54,995 nt of DNA. Origin: Beroe ovata. Lineage: Eukaryota; Ctenophora; Nuda; Beroida; Beroidae. Below are positions 26,057 through 39,622 of the stretch, piece after piece. The stretch is from positions 16,912 through 71,906 of the forward strand of contig CAMPET010000300.1 of the NCBI GenBank assembly GCA_946803715.1, read 5' to 3'. Under the pieces are notes generated by a model, which was not told where the DNA came from, searched no databases, and worked only from the letters and a program-made list of their open reading frames with translations. Made by a program: the position numbers and the translations under genes. Position 1 is the stretch's first letter. Each line of letters opens with the position of its first letter.

Positions 26057-27848
26057 AGACTTTAAAACTGTAAGGACTCAATATTGGTAGGAACATATGT
26101 GTAATTAATCAGGTTCAATGCATTGATTATGTCATAAAGGGAAAGGACCAATCACTGTCTGAGGACTGAACAATGCTATTTTGATATTTTAATCATGCTA
26201 ATGCTATTAGGTGTTTAAAACAGCATGTTTAGGTACATATACTATGTGTGTGTCTCTCTTGTAATCACCAAGGTCATAATATATGTACTATATACCCAGT
26301 ATGTAACGTGATACTGCGTCCATTGGGACCAGCAGTTTATGTGCTGTAGTCAAGTATCAGCTCCCAGACGAATGGTTGTCATAATATGTACGCCAATGAT
26401 AACCAGATTCTAAGATTCTTTGGCCCCTACTACGCCCTACAGTATGGTTCTCAACAATCTAGAATTGCAAACACAAATAATATAACAAGCTGATCTGCCA
26501 TCAAGTAAAATCAAAATAGAATCACAAAATAGAATCACAAAATGGACTCACATAATGGAGGGAAACAATGACTTCTACCTTGATCACAGCAGTATAAAGC
26601 TCGGAAGTGCACAAGAAATACAAGGTCACTGCTTCAACTATAATAGCCCACCTACTACAAATCTTATTGCATCACAACAGAAATGATAAATGATGGAGTA
26701 CAAGCTTACATCGTATGAAGTAAAATCGGAAGCATAATGCAGCACGTCATTTTATGTTCGCGGCTACCTTCAATGACTATTGAACTTTCTATAACATATA
26801 CAGGATGTACCTATAAGCACCCTCATTGATACACATATTTTGTCTTGGAAAACCTAGTGTAAGTTTTGGTACACCTTTCTTTCCCTATAATCATGAATGA
26901 TAACTGCATCTCTCAATAGCGCAGACTAGATTTCTTATCACTTCTAGGTTCTTGGTCAACAATAAAACAAAATATGTAAAGAGCACTAATGTATTGCGAG
27001 TCCAATGGAAGCCTCCGTACCAGGCGTATGTACTGGAGTAGCTCTTGGCAACCATTGGTAAGAGTGGAATAATGGAGATACCGCTACAGATAAAAGAACT
27101 TCAGAACTAGAAAGATATCTCTGAATAGAACTGGTAGATATAATTGCCCGATAATAGATTATGGTATAGCTATACGGGTTAACTGTACACCTGAGATGAT
27201 GCATCACATATGTTGGACCTACGCATTGTACATGCCTTTTCTTTTTCAGAGTTTCCATGTAATGGAAGACGCATATTATAAAGCATCGACTTCAAAAGCA
27301 ACCGTAATAAAGAATTAAACGCCTGGAATTAATTAACTAAAATCCAAGTAGGTAGGCACAGGAAAGGTAGACAGGATGAAATTAGAAATTAATTCCCTAG
27401 CGAAAAACCCGTGTATGGCTATATTGGTAGACTGAGTGAAAAGGAAGAAGCCCTTCATGATAGGGGCATATGTGTAGCAGGAATGTTTGATGAGGCTCAT
27501 ATCAAATGAAGAGAGATACATTAGCAACTCTCAACATTCGATAATACATCAATATATTGAGGTATTCATCACCAAGTCCCATGTGAATGTGTCAAGCAGA
27601 TTGTATTCCAATTAATATGAAACTTTTAGCCAATGTATATAATCTGGAAGAAGTAACTCATGACCTCTCAAAGGAATTCGTTGAGTCTCGTCACCGGGAC
27701 GGCCGAAACCCCCCAAGGGGAGATCAATAGGTATTAGGTATATTAGGGGAAAAGGCTGATGTTTGGGATGGGACACTAGTGAAGCAAAATCAAGACGTTA
27801 ATTACTATATAAATCACTGTCACTGTGTTCAAACCTAAACACGCACAC

Positions 27849-27879
<31 letters not shown>

Positions 27880-30800
27880 GTCACCAGAGCCATACTGGAG
27901 AGGTGGGCGCGAGCAATTGCGAGGAAACATTAAAATGTGGTATCACAATGTGTGTGTCCGTATTGTTCTCTCCACTCACCACAAAGGAGACTACATTATA
28001 TTGAGGTACAGAGTTTTATATGGCAGGTAGCAGGCTTTCTTGGGGATTTATACCTAATACCTATTGTATTGAATTACTCTACATCACACACAGTTTGTGC
28101 TTACACCAGGTTGCACATAAGTGCTCATACCCAGGAGGTAAGACTAGTGTCAGTCTTAGGAGCTGTTGACAAGGGAATCAAACCGGATGCATGATCATGT
28201 CAGGGGAAGACCCCAATTGTAACGCCTGAGACTTTCTGCTGTTTGGAAAAACTACGGGAAGCAATACTGATAAGAGCTTTCCCACGCACACTCACACACA
28301 CACACATAAACAAACAATCGATCAAAATACACCATAGCAGGCCGCATTCTGTTCAACCGTTTATCATTCATTAAAGCTCATAGGCAAATCTTTAAATAGC
28401 TTGTATGAGAAAAGATCAACAGTAAGTTATTTGGAGTCCAGGAGCTCGACAATAGGTTGAACGCCATGTTAGCATATGTGTGTAGACATTATGCTATACT
28501 ACTACAACAGTGGATCGGCATGATGGGTATACTAGTATAAGTAGTATGTTAGCCGCAGTGGCTCGGTTAAACATTCCAATTAGCTCAGACCTAGCCCCCC
28601 TGCGGAGCAAATCCTTGACACCAAGTTGTACCTACATCATGGCAGCTATGTAATACAACATGGACTACACAATATACAAATACTGTATGATATCTGGGTG
28701 AGTGGCCCCTCGCAATATCCGCCGCGGATTGCCACTACATGGCTCGGACGATGATTATAAAGGTAGAGCTACTATTAATTCATTAATAAAGCTCACTGTT
28801 ATGCATAATATAGGCTTTGCTGCTGTCAAAGAATTGATTATGCTTCAGTGTCCTCCGTTGATCTACATTAACAACCTTAGGGTAATATGTTAGTGGCCAT
28901 TACATCATTAGGATCAGCAAAGGGGTAATAATGGGTTGAACAAAAGTGTTGTCAATGACAATTGAACATTGATCAAGGGAGCAATCTTCAAGACCAAGGA
29001 ATCAGAAAATATTCCCATGACATTTTGGACGTTAACTTGTATGCGCCCTAGGATTAAAAAGACTCGGTGAGGGAGTATAGAAAAGTCATACGACATACAC
29101 TCACATAAAGCTGTCGCGGGCACAAAGATGACAAGTTCACGCAGTTACTCGACATCACGAGAGAAAGGGGAGGGAGTTGTGACTGCCACGAACTAAATGA
29201 TTTAGCTGTGAGCTCCCGCCTCCAACTTGGGTATAATTATGATATGATATATGTGACATCCCCCTGCTGCCACTAAATATACCACTGCCCCCCACGTGTA
29301 TACATCACGATGCTCATGTAACACCAATATCTACCCCGGAGCATCAAAGATATTGTGGATACCGAGGATGTAAACCAAGATGTAACAGATTATTAAACGA
29401 GTGTGTGTTTGTTGTCAAAGTTTAAGGAATATATTGACCTTGCAACCGTTCGCGGGTGTCCATTAGAGAAGTTGTAAAGATGTTCACGCGGATAATTCAA
29501 GCTCAACTTTGATCGCTCCCCGATTCCAATGGACCAAAAGATGTTTAAAATGCGGGCTATAAAGACTCCCATCTGGTGAAAGCCTGCATCACTTTGTGCC
29601 AGCGTGCCTGCACATCCTAAAACGGAAGGTATTCGACACAGTTCTACAATGATGTAACCTATAGTGGTCTGTTAAATCACACAGGAAACTTTATAAATGG
29701 CAATTCGATCATGTCTTCGGCTCAACCAATCAAGTATAAAGGTTTATACGAATTTGGTACCCTACTTCGACTATGAATGGACATCGTTACATCTCATAGA
29801 GACTGGAGATTGCAGATCAAATTGTGATTTAATAAAAAGTGTGGCTGCAGTGACTAACTAGAAAAGATCAGGAGTAAAAAAAGTTCATTTAGTTCCACAA
29901 GTAATGATGAAGCTCTATATTACCTGCTTTTCTTAAAACAAGAATGGAGATTTTCATACATCATGTCATTAAACCAAATAAGGCGATACTCAAATTTTAA
30001 TGAAGCGGAATTGTGTATAAGGTACTTCAAACATTAACCAAGCCACATGCTTCTCATGGTGAACATTAAATCAAGAAAGAGATAAGATTAACAAAAGTGC
30101 AGTTCCTACAGTGTTACTATTTGTCCAAAGACTATGCTGAAAGCACACAATAGCGATGATCAAAACACCGGCATCATGAGATAGGCACAGAATTCCGTGC
30201 TATTATAATAGCTGGTCATTGGGCCCACATAATAAAGTGCAATGATATCGATAGTGTTTCAAGCGGTACTGCACACGGTATTACAATTGTACACAAGGTC
30301 ATTTTACTCCATCATCATGGTATGAAATACCATCTCCACGAAGGACTGTCTAATCATCACACCGCACACGGTGCTCGACTAATAAGAATCATGAATACCG
30401 ACTGGTTCTGATGTTTCTCTGAGTTGAGACAATAGTCAATTACCAATCAAATATTCCTATGGGGATTATCTTCATTCCATATCAGCTCAATTAGAGAAAC
30501 ATATCATCAACTGGGGCAACATTAGTAACCAACATACAATAGTGACTATATGACCTAGGTATCATCCTAACCTATCATCGTTCATGTCGACAGAACTACA
30601 CTTGTACAACCCTAGACTCTAGAGAGCTAGAGCTCAAAAGCTGGGTATCCTTAAACCAATAAGCTCCAAACCAGCCAAAACACTATGAACAAAATATGTA
30701 GCTATATAGTGAACCGAACCAACTGCACTGCCACAAGTGCACATGATGAAAGATGTGAAGCAAAGAGTGGTCATGTGTATATGTTATTTATGCCACGGTC

Positions 30801-32008
30801 AAGCATATCAGCTGCATGAGCAATTGGATAATGATTTCGAAAGAGGAGAATAGAAAGCTTGTGCTGAAGACATCTATAAGATGGAATAACACAAAACGTA
30901 ACAAGAATATGCCTGGTGCTCACTACCTACAGCTATAATGGAGATTGCTCTACCAATGGCAAGCACCGACCAATGTTACTATGTTGCACTCAATGATATA
31001 TACATGGTAATAGACCGTGGGACGGAAAAGTTTCTACTGCCCAACTGGGCTCAAGAAGAAATATCTTTTTCCCATACACAATGTATTGTGGTGATGAGTC
31101 CTGCTTATCACATTTTGATTGCTTCCATTCATACTAGAAAGCAGAAAACATTACATGATATGTCAAGACACAAACTGCTGAGAAAACAATGCAAGCATGC
31201 AAGATATATCCAACACAAAATGAAACGAATGCGATGACGATGTACAAAATACGTACATCTGATGGATGGGAGAGAGCTAATCCAGATTCCAGATCAGTAT
31301 ATGAGATAAACTGATAGACGATCTGCCATTGCTCCTATAGAAGATTCACCGCTAATTCAGTTACCACAGACGTATGCTAGACAATTTTTGCTAAAAGCAC
31401 AGAAATTTGAACCTAGAACGAACTCTCCTGGACGACTAAAGATGTGTTGTACCAATATTATACGGTGGGTACTGTGGGTATACAGCTAATACATGTACTG
31501 AAGATTGACAGCTGTAACCGAGACTCCAGTGTATATAAGGTAGAATTTTAGGCACTGCAGAGGTCTCCAATGAGAAATGCGTCATGTGTTCCAATTATTG
31601 AGCTGTTCAAACCACTAGGTAGGTGCTGAGTGATCATGTGTTCAGTAATCAGTAATCACCAGTCACCACCGATCACCACACCTTTCCATTTCTCTTCCCA
31701 TGCTATGCCCCATGCATGATGACACTCATTAAATATGTAATTGCCACCATTTTCCCAACAATACTTTTGCCGAGTTCAGGCCTAATGACTTTTGATATGG
31801 GATCAATTGCTATGCAGTAGAGGTACACAAAAAGGTTCCAATGCAATGTCCAGGCGGAAGGCATACGTTTGCTAAGTCAAATGAGAATACATTCTTCAGT
31901 GCAAGGAGAAACGAAACAAAAGAAAAGGGGTGTAAGAAAGAATGTGATGTTACCGCAAGAGTCATTATAATGCGGATAGGTACCACTGCACACACACATA
32001 CACACACG

Positions 32009-32048
<40 letters not shown>

Positions 32049-34182
32049 AGTCACACACCCACACACACACACACATTATAGAGTGTGGCTGGGGTGTACC
32101 TGTGTAAACAATACACTTGCAAATTTCCAAGGTATACACTAAACTGATGACGTAATCACGGGATACATGAGAATATGACCTACTGCTCTGCAAGGTGTGG
32201 CTATTCGACAAAGCATGTGAAAAGTATGTACCTACCACCTATGAAGAGCAAAGTAGCTACTTCCTAAAAACAAGGTTTGAAAAGCAAGGTACATAGTACC
32301 TACATTGAAAAGCAAGTCTGTGACTGAGCCTAGTATTTGCATAGGTATGCGCGCATATTTACGTACCTACAGAGATGTGATTCTGATATTATAGCTCAAG
32401 AGACCAGACCCAGTGGCACCAGCTATCGGCAACTACCCTCAACAACAACAGAGACATCAATATATCAGGAATGCTGGCTGTTTGTTTGTTGTACTAATCG
32501 GTTTATGATTAGAATTATTACAGGGAGGTATTATTAGGTAATCCTGGATACACTGCATTTATATTACTGCAAGCACTGCTATTAGGAATCCGATGACCAT
32601 TGTAAACGGCAAGATAGGTACGCAGTATGCTGTATGAGTATGTGGTTCCAGGGTGTGCAGTAGGCAAAGCATATCAGTGAGGATACCCAATGACCCATTG
32701 GTATATTTATGGGTGTGTTCTGATAATTGATTTGATGATCATTGACAGGTATTAACCTCATTATAAGGCTGGTATCTGCAGGAATATGATTGCGTTCTTC
32801 AGCCCTCAGACTGTGCAACTAACTAAACAATAAAATCGAAGCAGTTTAAAGGACACCCAGCAACCTATGAAGATCAGCAAAGTACTGAAACATAACTCAA
32901 TAATTATTTCAACACGAAAGGAACATTGTGACACACGAATGTGTGACTCACGCATCAACGTGTGATAAATCCACAATCAGGCTCATGATTATGCTCATGA
33001 GGATCGCAGGATGCAATGTGTGAGTGTGTGAGTGTGTGTAAGTGTGTGAGTGTGTGAGTGTGCACTTCGTGTGTGTGTGTGTGTACTGTGTATCTGGTGT
33101 GTATGTGTCTGACTATCTGTGTGTTTGTCTGTGTCTTCTGTGTCTGTACCTAAGTGTGTTGGCGGCTTGTTCACCGCTAATTGCAACTATAGTTGTGGCG
33201 ACAATGCGATGTTGTTATATTGCTGGCACATATTGTGATGTGTATACCTAATTGTGGACTGGGGTGTTCAGCATGTGGTATAGACATGTGTTTAACCCAC
33301 CACCACGGGCCATGCCCTCAGGTCACTAGGTCTCACATCCGAGAGACACCCATACATATCATGGATTGCAGCCAGAACTATCGAGTTTAATTTGGAGGAG
33401 ATTTTAGTTATAAAGCAATTAAGGTTTTAAGCAGTATTTAAACAGTAGCAACGTTACTTTTTGTGCAGGTATGTACCTATAGTTCCATGCCTAGTTTTGT
33501 CAGAAGGTCTTGTGAGATGGTCTGGGTAGAAGTAGGTGGCCAGTAATCAGTACTCGAGTACTGTTTAGCAGCCACATCCCGCAACGGTCGTTAGGATAAG
33601 GTGAACGGAAATGGAAAGAAAGATGGTGTGTGAGAGAGGGATCTCTTGGAAACTTTGATGATAAATAGGAAAGAAATATATAAACCACATTCGAGATATG
33701 GGAGATATTATTTTACCACGAAACTACAGGAAAAAGCCTCAAATTGAAGCTTTCGGAAGTCGAAGAACAGAGAGCTAACCATCATCTTTCCTGAAAAAGG
33801 CAGCAATATTCACCAGTGAGCTCTCATATCATGCTCCTTTCATCATGAAAGCTGCTGTTGAGCTGTCTCTATATTGAGACCACTCCCTCCTTCGTTCATC
33901 ATGTCTTGCGATGCTGATTAGAAACTTAAAACTAAATTTGATAGCTTTCACCATGAAAGACTTTTAATTTCATAGAAATTAGAAAACGATTCATTAAATG
34001 AGTTAAATAAGTATAACTTCTTCACTAAATGTATAACTTCTTCACCCAATAAACTTCTTCACTCGATGATATTCAATTTATCTTGAAAGTTCTTGAATAA
34101 AAATAACAAACAAAATCCAAAAATTTATTAGGTACTGACAATGAAATCACTGACCTGTTATAATTAGTGTGATCTCCTCCAG
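26057..34182. other. Long gene-poor stretch
   Basis: About 8 kb in which I found no exon with both acceptable splice sites and a convincing peptide. Simple repeats: CA at 27841-27879, at about 28288-28306 and at 31988-32075; a GTGTGA-rich tract at about 33017-33150. The rest is AT-rich single-copy-looking sequence. It would be intronic to the FYVE/ankyrin gene if the 9797 exon belongs to it. Confidence 0.5.
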
Positions 34183-34423
34183 AAGTCCTCCTTCAGGAAG
34201 ATCTGTAGCGGCAGTTGGCATCGTTACCCAGTGGCACCAATACGAATACCGAATTACGGTTGACATTATTTTAACGGGAGAGCATTTTCGATCACAAAAA
34301 ACACTAGAATTTATTGCCAATCCCCTGGCGATGGGTGAATTTCAGGACCAACTTGAAACAGATCAAGAGCATGCTATACTGGAGATTGAAGGAAACCGTT
34401 ACAAACAGCCGGATTCAGCATGA
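34183..34423 (+). CDS. Candidate terminal exon of an unrecognised gene
   Basis: After a good acceptor (TGATCTCCTCCAG) an open frame of 80 codons runs to TGA at 34421-34423. The peptide looks protein-like (TQWHQYEYRITVDIILTG, FQDQLETDQEHAILEIEG), with balanced composition and no low complexity. An AATAAA at 34768 follows on the same strand. I recognise no domain and found no upstream exons, so it may also be an isolated pseudo-exon. It would lie inside the proposed long intron on the same strand as the host gene. Confidence 0.35.
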
Positions 34424-34767
34424 AATGCTGCTGATCCTTGATGAAAAAACACTGCAGAGTGTGTCAAGTATCTAAGAAGCTTATTCATTACCTATTCTTG
34501 AGTTTTACATGTTGGTAGTTGTAGAATGTAGACAGCACACAGTATGATAATATGTTGACTGATTGTACTTTAATTAGTTTGTTGCCACGTATCACATTCT
34601 AGCTTGATATGTATCTGTGTTTGAAGTAGCAATTCCATTTGATAGTCATCATTATATAGAGGTGTGGTCAGCTATGTTGCAATGTTTGAAATTGGGCTGC
34701 ATCCAACCACATTTTATAAGATAAATTAAGCCTAGCATAAGCCAAGTTAAAGTCAGGCTAAGATTAT

Positions 34768-34773
34768 AATAAA
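34768..34773 (+). terminator. AATAAA, possible poly(A) signal
   Basis: AATAAA 345 bases downstream of the candidate terminal exon at 34183-34423, on the same strand. Confidence 0.3.
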
Positions 34774-36283
34774 GTCAGCTTTACTTACTATTTGAAAATG
34801 AGATCCTTGCTACCAAACCCAATTTTCAGTCGGTTGCTCGATCATTACTTTCTAATCAGATAGCTTATGTTTATATCAATTACATTTTGGAAAACTCTAA
34901 CCAACTTTTGGTGTCGCAGCTGCGATTCAAGCCGAAATAAGTTCCACTCCGGCGAACAAAGTTTAATACTGGAGTCAAGAAACACTGAAACATCTAAGAA
35001 AATGAGTGTCAAACCACTAATACACTGTACTGTAGCTTCACTGCGGTATACAAAATACAGTGAGTGAAAATACACACTGCTGATCATGCTGGTAGTATTT
35101 AGAGTGGGGCGGAAGATGAGATTAGGTCGAGATCATATAGCACCATGATGGATTTGTCCTGCAATCTACATTGAGTTGTATACCAGGTATTTGAGTTGTT
35201 GAATTTAGCCATGTGATATAGTGTGCTATTTGTGTACCATGGTGTATAGGAGGGATGAGCGTTTATGTTCTTCTCAGCTGTGAAATAGCTATAAGTAGTG
35301 AAAATGGGGCTAGTGAAGTTATGTAGTGTACTGCAGGTTGCTATCGTGTTGAGCCACATATTCCATAGTCGGCACAGCAAATGACCAGTGTTGATCCCAT
35401 CGTGCATCAGAGTATCAGGGTCCTCATGCAAGGTGCTTATTTTTCCTGGTTCATTTCATTCATTACTCATGACTGATCTTTAGTACCTGTATATCAACTG
35501 TTGGGGGTTGTTGAATACATGTTGGTTCAAGAGGACTGGTTATGCACCTATTAACAATAGTTCAATGTAGCGAGGCTCCTATTTTGTGATGGATGCCAAG
35601 TACAATACGTGTTGTGATCTTGAAACTATTTGCCTATCTGATCGGGATAGATGTTATACCAGCATGAACTCGTTTCAATTTCACAAGAAGTCAAGTTATA
35701 AGTCATAAGAGGACAATATTCGCCATATATGAATCAAAATGTCATATGTCATATGTGATCGTCATAAGACTCATATTTGTCATGTCACATGGTGACAATA
35801 AGAAGCGAAGGAGACGCCCTAGCTACGAAATGCGAGACTCTAGGACCGACCTGCGTATGCACATGGCAACAACACACATGATATATCTACTCACAGATTC
35901 TGCTCACTACTCAGAAAACTGGTGAAGCATACATAGCTCGAATGAACGTGTTTCACCTCTATAATACTATACTACTGCAAACTGGAGTAGTTGTCACTAC
36001 CCACGTGACTTAATCTATAGAGCCATGTGAGTTATAGTAGGCAGGCATATGTCCACAGCTTGAGCTCTATGATATTGATAGCAGACTGAGAGAGAGGGGG
36101 GAAATGAATGCCAGGGAGAATGTCACTGCACTGCGTAGCGCTATACCTCCCACAGAGATGAAACACACACACAACGCATGCACAAACAGACACACAGAGA
36201 ACACACACATACACATACACACGTCACACAGACACACGTCACCCACGTCACACACACACACAGACACACACATACACACGTCA
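34774..36283. other. Gene-free stretch
   Basis: No supported exon on either strand; ends in a CA/ACACGTCA-rich tract at about 36160-36300. Confidence 0.5.
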
Positions 36284-39200
36284 CACACACACACATACAC
36301 AGACGACACAGAAACAACGCATATAGCTCCTGTATTACAGTGTACAGTGTGTCAACTGTAAGTATCAGCCACAGTTCACTCAGTTCTCGTCGACAGTGTG
36401 TCGACAGTGAAACATGCAGTGTTATAGGCATCCTCACAAAGAGTGCTTACAATTACTCAGCACTCAATTTAGGGCGAGGAAACGATCCTCTTATAAAAAG
36501 TGTACTTAATTCGAGGAAATTTTCTTCCTTACGTCGTCCTTTTTTTGTAACTCTGCTTTGTGAAGAGGAATGACTGCTATCACAAGGCATACCGAATGCT
36601 GCGGGTAGTCTTCAGAACAGCGACGCCACTAGAACGCCACGATAATGCCACCACACCGCCACTAGGGTGCTGCTATGAAAATTCTATGATCGGACACATT
36701 AGACAGGAGCATCGTGACTACATTAACGATTAACGCATGTAAATATTATACCAAACCTAGTCAAAACGACGGATAGATGTGACGGCCATCAAGCCTATGT
36801 GACAGCTCCCACAAACTTACGATAAAGTGCCGTGAATTCAAGTTGAACCGTCGAGCTCTACAATTGACTTCATTGATATATTCCTCAATCAAAATCAAAG
36901 AATAATTTTGTAAAGCCTTATCCATCAACTCAGTTCATCAGCTGTATGACTCATGATTTAACCGTTTTCATTATCCCCAGAAAGTGCGGCGTATCCCTCT
37001 GTGGCAAGTGTTTAGTCAACACTCTGTGTAACCTGTGTCACAAGGAACAGGAAGCATACAAAGAACTGTGGCATGACATTGACATATCCCTGTCACTCTC
37101 ACCAAAGGTAGCTATTGTGTTTTCAATGTCGGTGAGAAGACTGGACTTGTCAAGATAAGCCCATACATAATCTTGAATTGCGACTCTTCATCCAACTTCT
37201 ATTCCCTCCTCCCTTCCTCCCAAATTTACCCTTTACTTACCTAATTACCCCTCACTTACCTTATTACCCTTTACTTACCTAATTACCCTTTACTTACCTA
37301 ATTACCCTTTAATTACCTAATTACCCTTACCTAATTAGGAGAAGGACGTGGATAACGCTCTGGATGATATGATTGACACCATCAGAGACAACTCCCTATC
37401 CACACTACAGAACCTTCTCGATCACTGCGGGAAATCGTGAGTACTACCTCCAACAAATTTGTTATTTTTGTCCCCAACAATTGTCTTATATTGTGGTCTT
37501 AGTATATTTCATAGTTGTACTAATGTTGTACCTATAATAATACAACTTGTATTGGTGCTGTCATATTGTTGCATCGGCTACGGCAAAAGTATCAAAGGGC
37601 GGTGTCAGCGGAAACTGGTGTCAGCGGAAACTGGTGTCATGAGGTATAATAATTGAAAACCTAAGTTCAGTCAGAGCCGTTGTCAGCAATGTCAGAGGAT
37701 TGGGATCAAACGTACTTTCGTCAATTAAGAGGTGTCAAATGCACGAATTATCAGAATTCATTGATGTCAGGGGAACTTGATGTAATATAGGCTATAGCGC
37801 AGAGGTGTCAGAGAGTTGACAGCTGTATACTGTCAGCAGCCGTTTGGGGCTGCCTGAGCTGATTATTGGCAGAATTCATAGTGAAATGTAGTGTCATCCT
37901 TAATAAGATTTGTATTTGGTTTGACGACAATGTCATCCTATATTGAAAATGGTGAACTTTTGCTACGAGTACGAAAAGACGTTTTCGAGAATCTATAGCG
38001 ATAAAAACTACNCACACACACACACACATACACAGACGACACAGAAACAACGCATAAAGCTCCTGTGTCGACTGTAAGTAGTTCTGATTAACTGTGTGTC
38101 GACAGTGAAACATGCAGTGTCATAGGCATCCTCACAAAGAGTGCTTACAATTACTCAGCACTCAATTTAGGGCGAGGAAACGATCCTTTTATAATAAGTG
38201 TAGTTAATTCGAGGATTTTTTTCCTTACCTCGTCCTTTTTTTGTAACTCTGCTTTGTGAAGAGGAATGACTTATATCACAAGGCATACTGAATGCTGCGG
38301 GCATTCTTCAGAACAGCGACGCCACTAGAACGCCACGATAATGCCACCACACCGCCACTAGGGTGCTGCTATGAAAACTCTATGAGCGAACACATTAGAC
38401 AGGAGCATCGTGACCATAATACCGCATGTAGATATTATACCAAACCTAGTCATCAAACTTATTTTACAACTCTCACAAATTTACGATAAACTGTCGTGAA
38501 TTCAAGTTGAACCGTCGAGCTCTATAATAGACTTCATTGATATATTCCTCAATCAAAATCAAATAGGTAATGATTTTGTAAAGCCTTATCAATCAACTCA
38601 GTTCATCAGCTGCATGACTCATGATTTGACCGTTTTCATTATCCGCAGAAAGTGCGGCGTATCCCTCTGTGGCAAGTGCTTAGTCAACACTCTGTGTAAC
38701 ATGTGTCACAAAGAACAGGAAGCATACAAAGAACTGTGGCATGACATTGACATATCCCTGTCACTCTCACCAAAGGTAGCTATTGTGTTTTCAATGTTGG
38801 TGAGAAGACTGGACTTGTCATGATAAGCCCATGCATGAGCTTATCTAGACATAACCTTGAATTGCAACTCTTCATTCAACTTCACTTCCCTCCTCCCTTC
38901 CTCCCAAGTTTACCCTTTACTTACCTAATTACTCTTTAATTACCTAATTACCCTTACCTAATTAGGAGAAGGACGTGGATAACGCTCTGGAGGATATGAT
39001 AGACACCATCAGAGACAACTCCTTATCCACACTACAGAACCTTCTCGATCACTGCGGGAAATCGTGAGTACTACCTCCAACAAATTTGTTATTTTTGTCC
39101 CCAACAATTGTCTTATATTGTGGTCTTAGTATATTTCATAGTTGTACTAATGTTGTACCTATAATAATACAACTTGTATTGGTGCTGTCATATTGTTGCA

Positions 39201-39622
39201 TCGGCTACGGCAAAAGTATCAAAGGGCGGTGTCAGCGGAAACTGGTGTCAGCGGAAACTGGTGTCATGAGGTATAATAATTGAAAAGTTCAGTCTGAGCC
39301 GTTGTCAGCAATATCAGAGGATTGGGATCAAACCTACTTTCGTCAATTAAGAGGCGTCAAAGGCACGAATTATCAGAATTCATTGATGTCAGGGGAACAT
39401 GATGTAATAGCGCAGAGGTGTCAGAGAGTTGACAGCTGTATACTGTCAGCAGCCGTTTGGGGCTGTCAGAGCTGATTATTGGCAGAATTCATAGTGAAAT
39501 GTAGTGTCATCTTTTAGATTTGTATTTGGTTTGACGACAATTTCATCCTATATTGAAAATGGTGAACGTCTGCTACGAGTACGAAAAGACGTTTTTGAGA
39601 ATCTATAGCGATAAAAAACTAC
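36284..39622. repeat. Large direct duplication of ~1.6-1.7 kb containing two coding exons
   Basis: Block A (about 36284-38011) and block B (38013-39622) share the same order: CA tract, ACAGACGACACAGAAACAACGCAT, the two coding exons, then the region ending CTATAGCGATAAAAACTAC. Differences are scattered substitutions and small indels. The blocks meet at the single N at 38012. The duplication is either real or two haplotypes placed in series. Confidence 0.85.

Noticed and set aside
26986-31237. Scattered 60-100 codon frames
   Set aside because: No domain, no paired splice sites and composition like random AT-rich sequence.
31810-32238. 142-codon minus-strand frame with VCVCV stretch
   Set aside because: Driven by a CA microsatellite; flanks show no exon borders.
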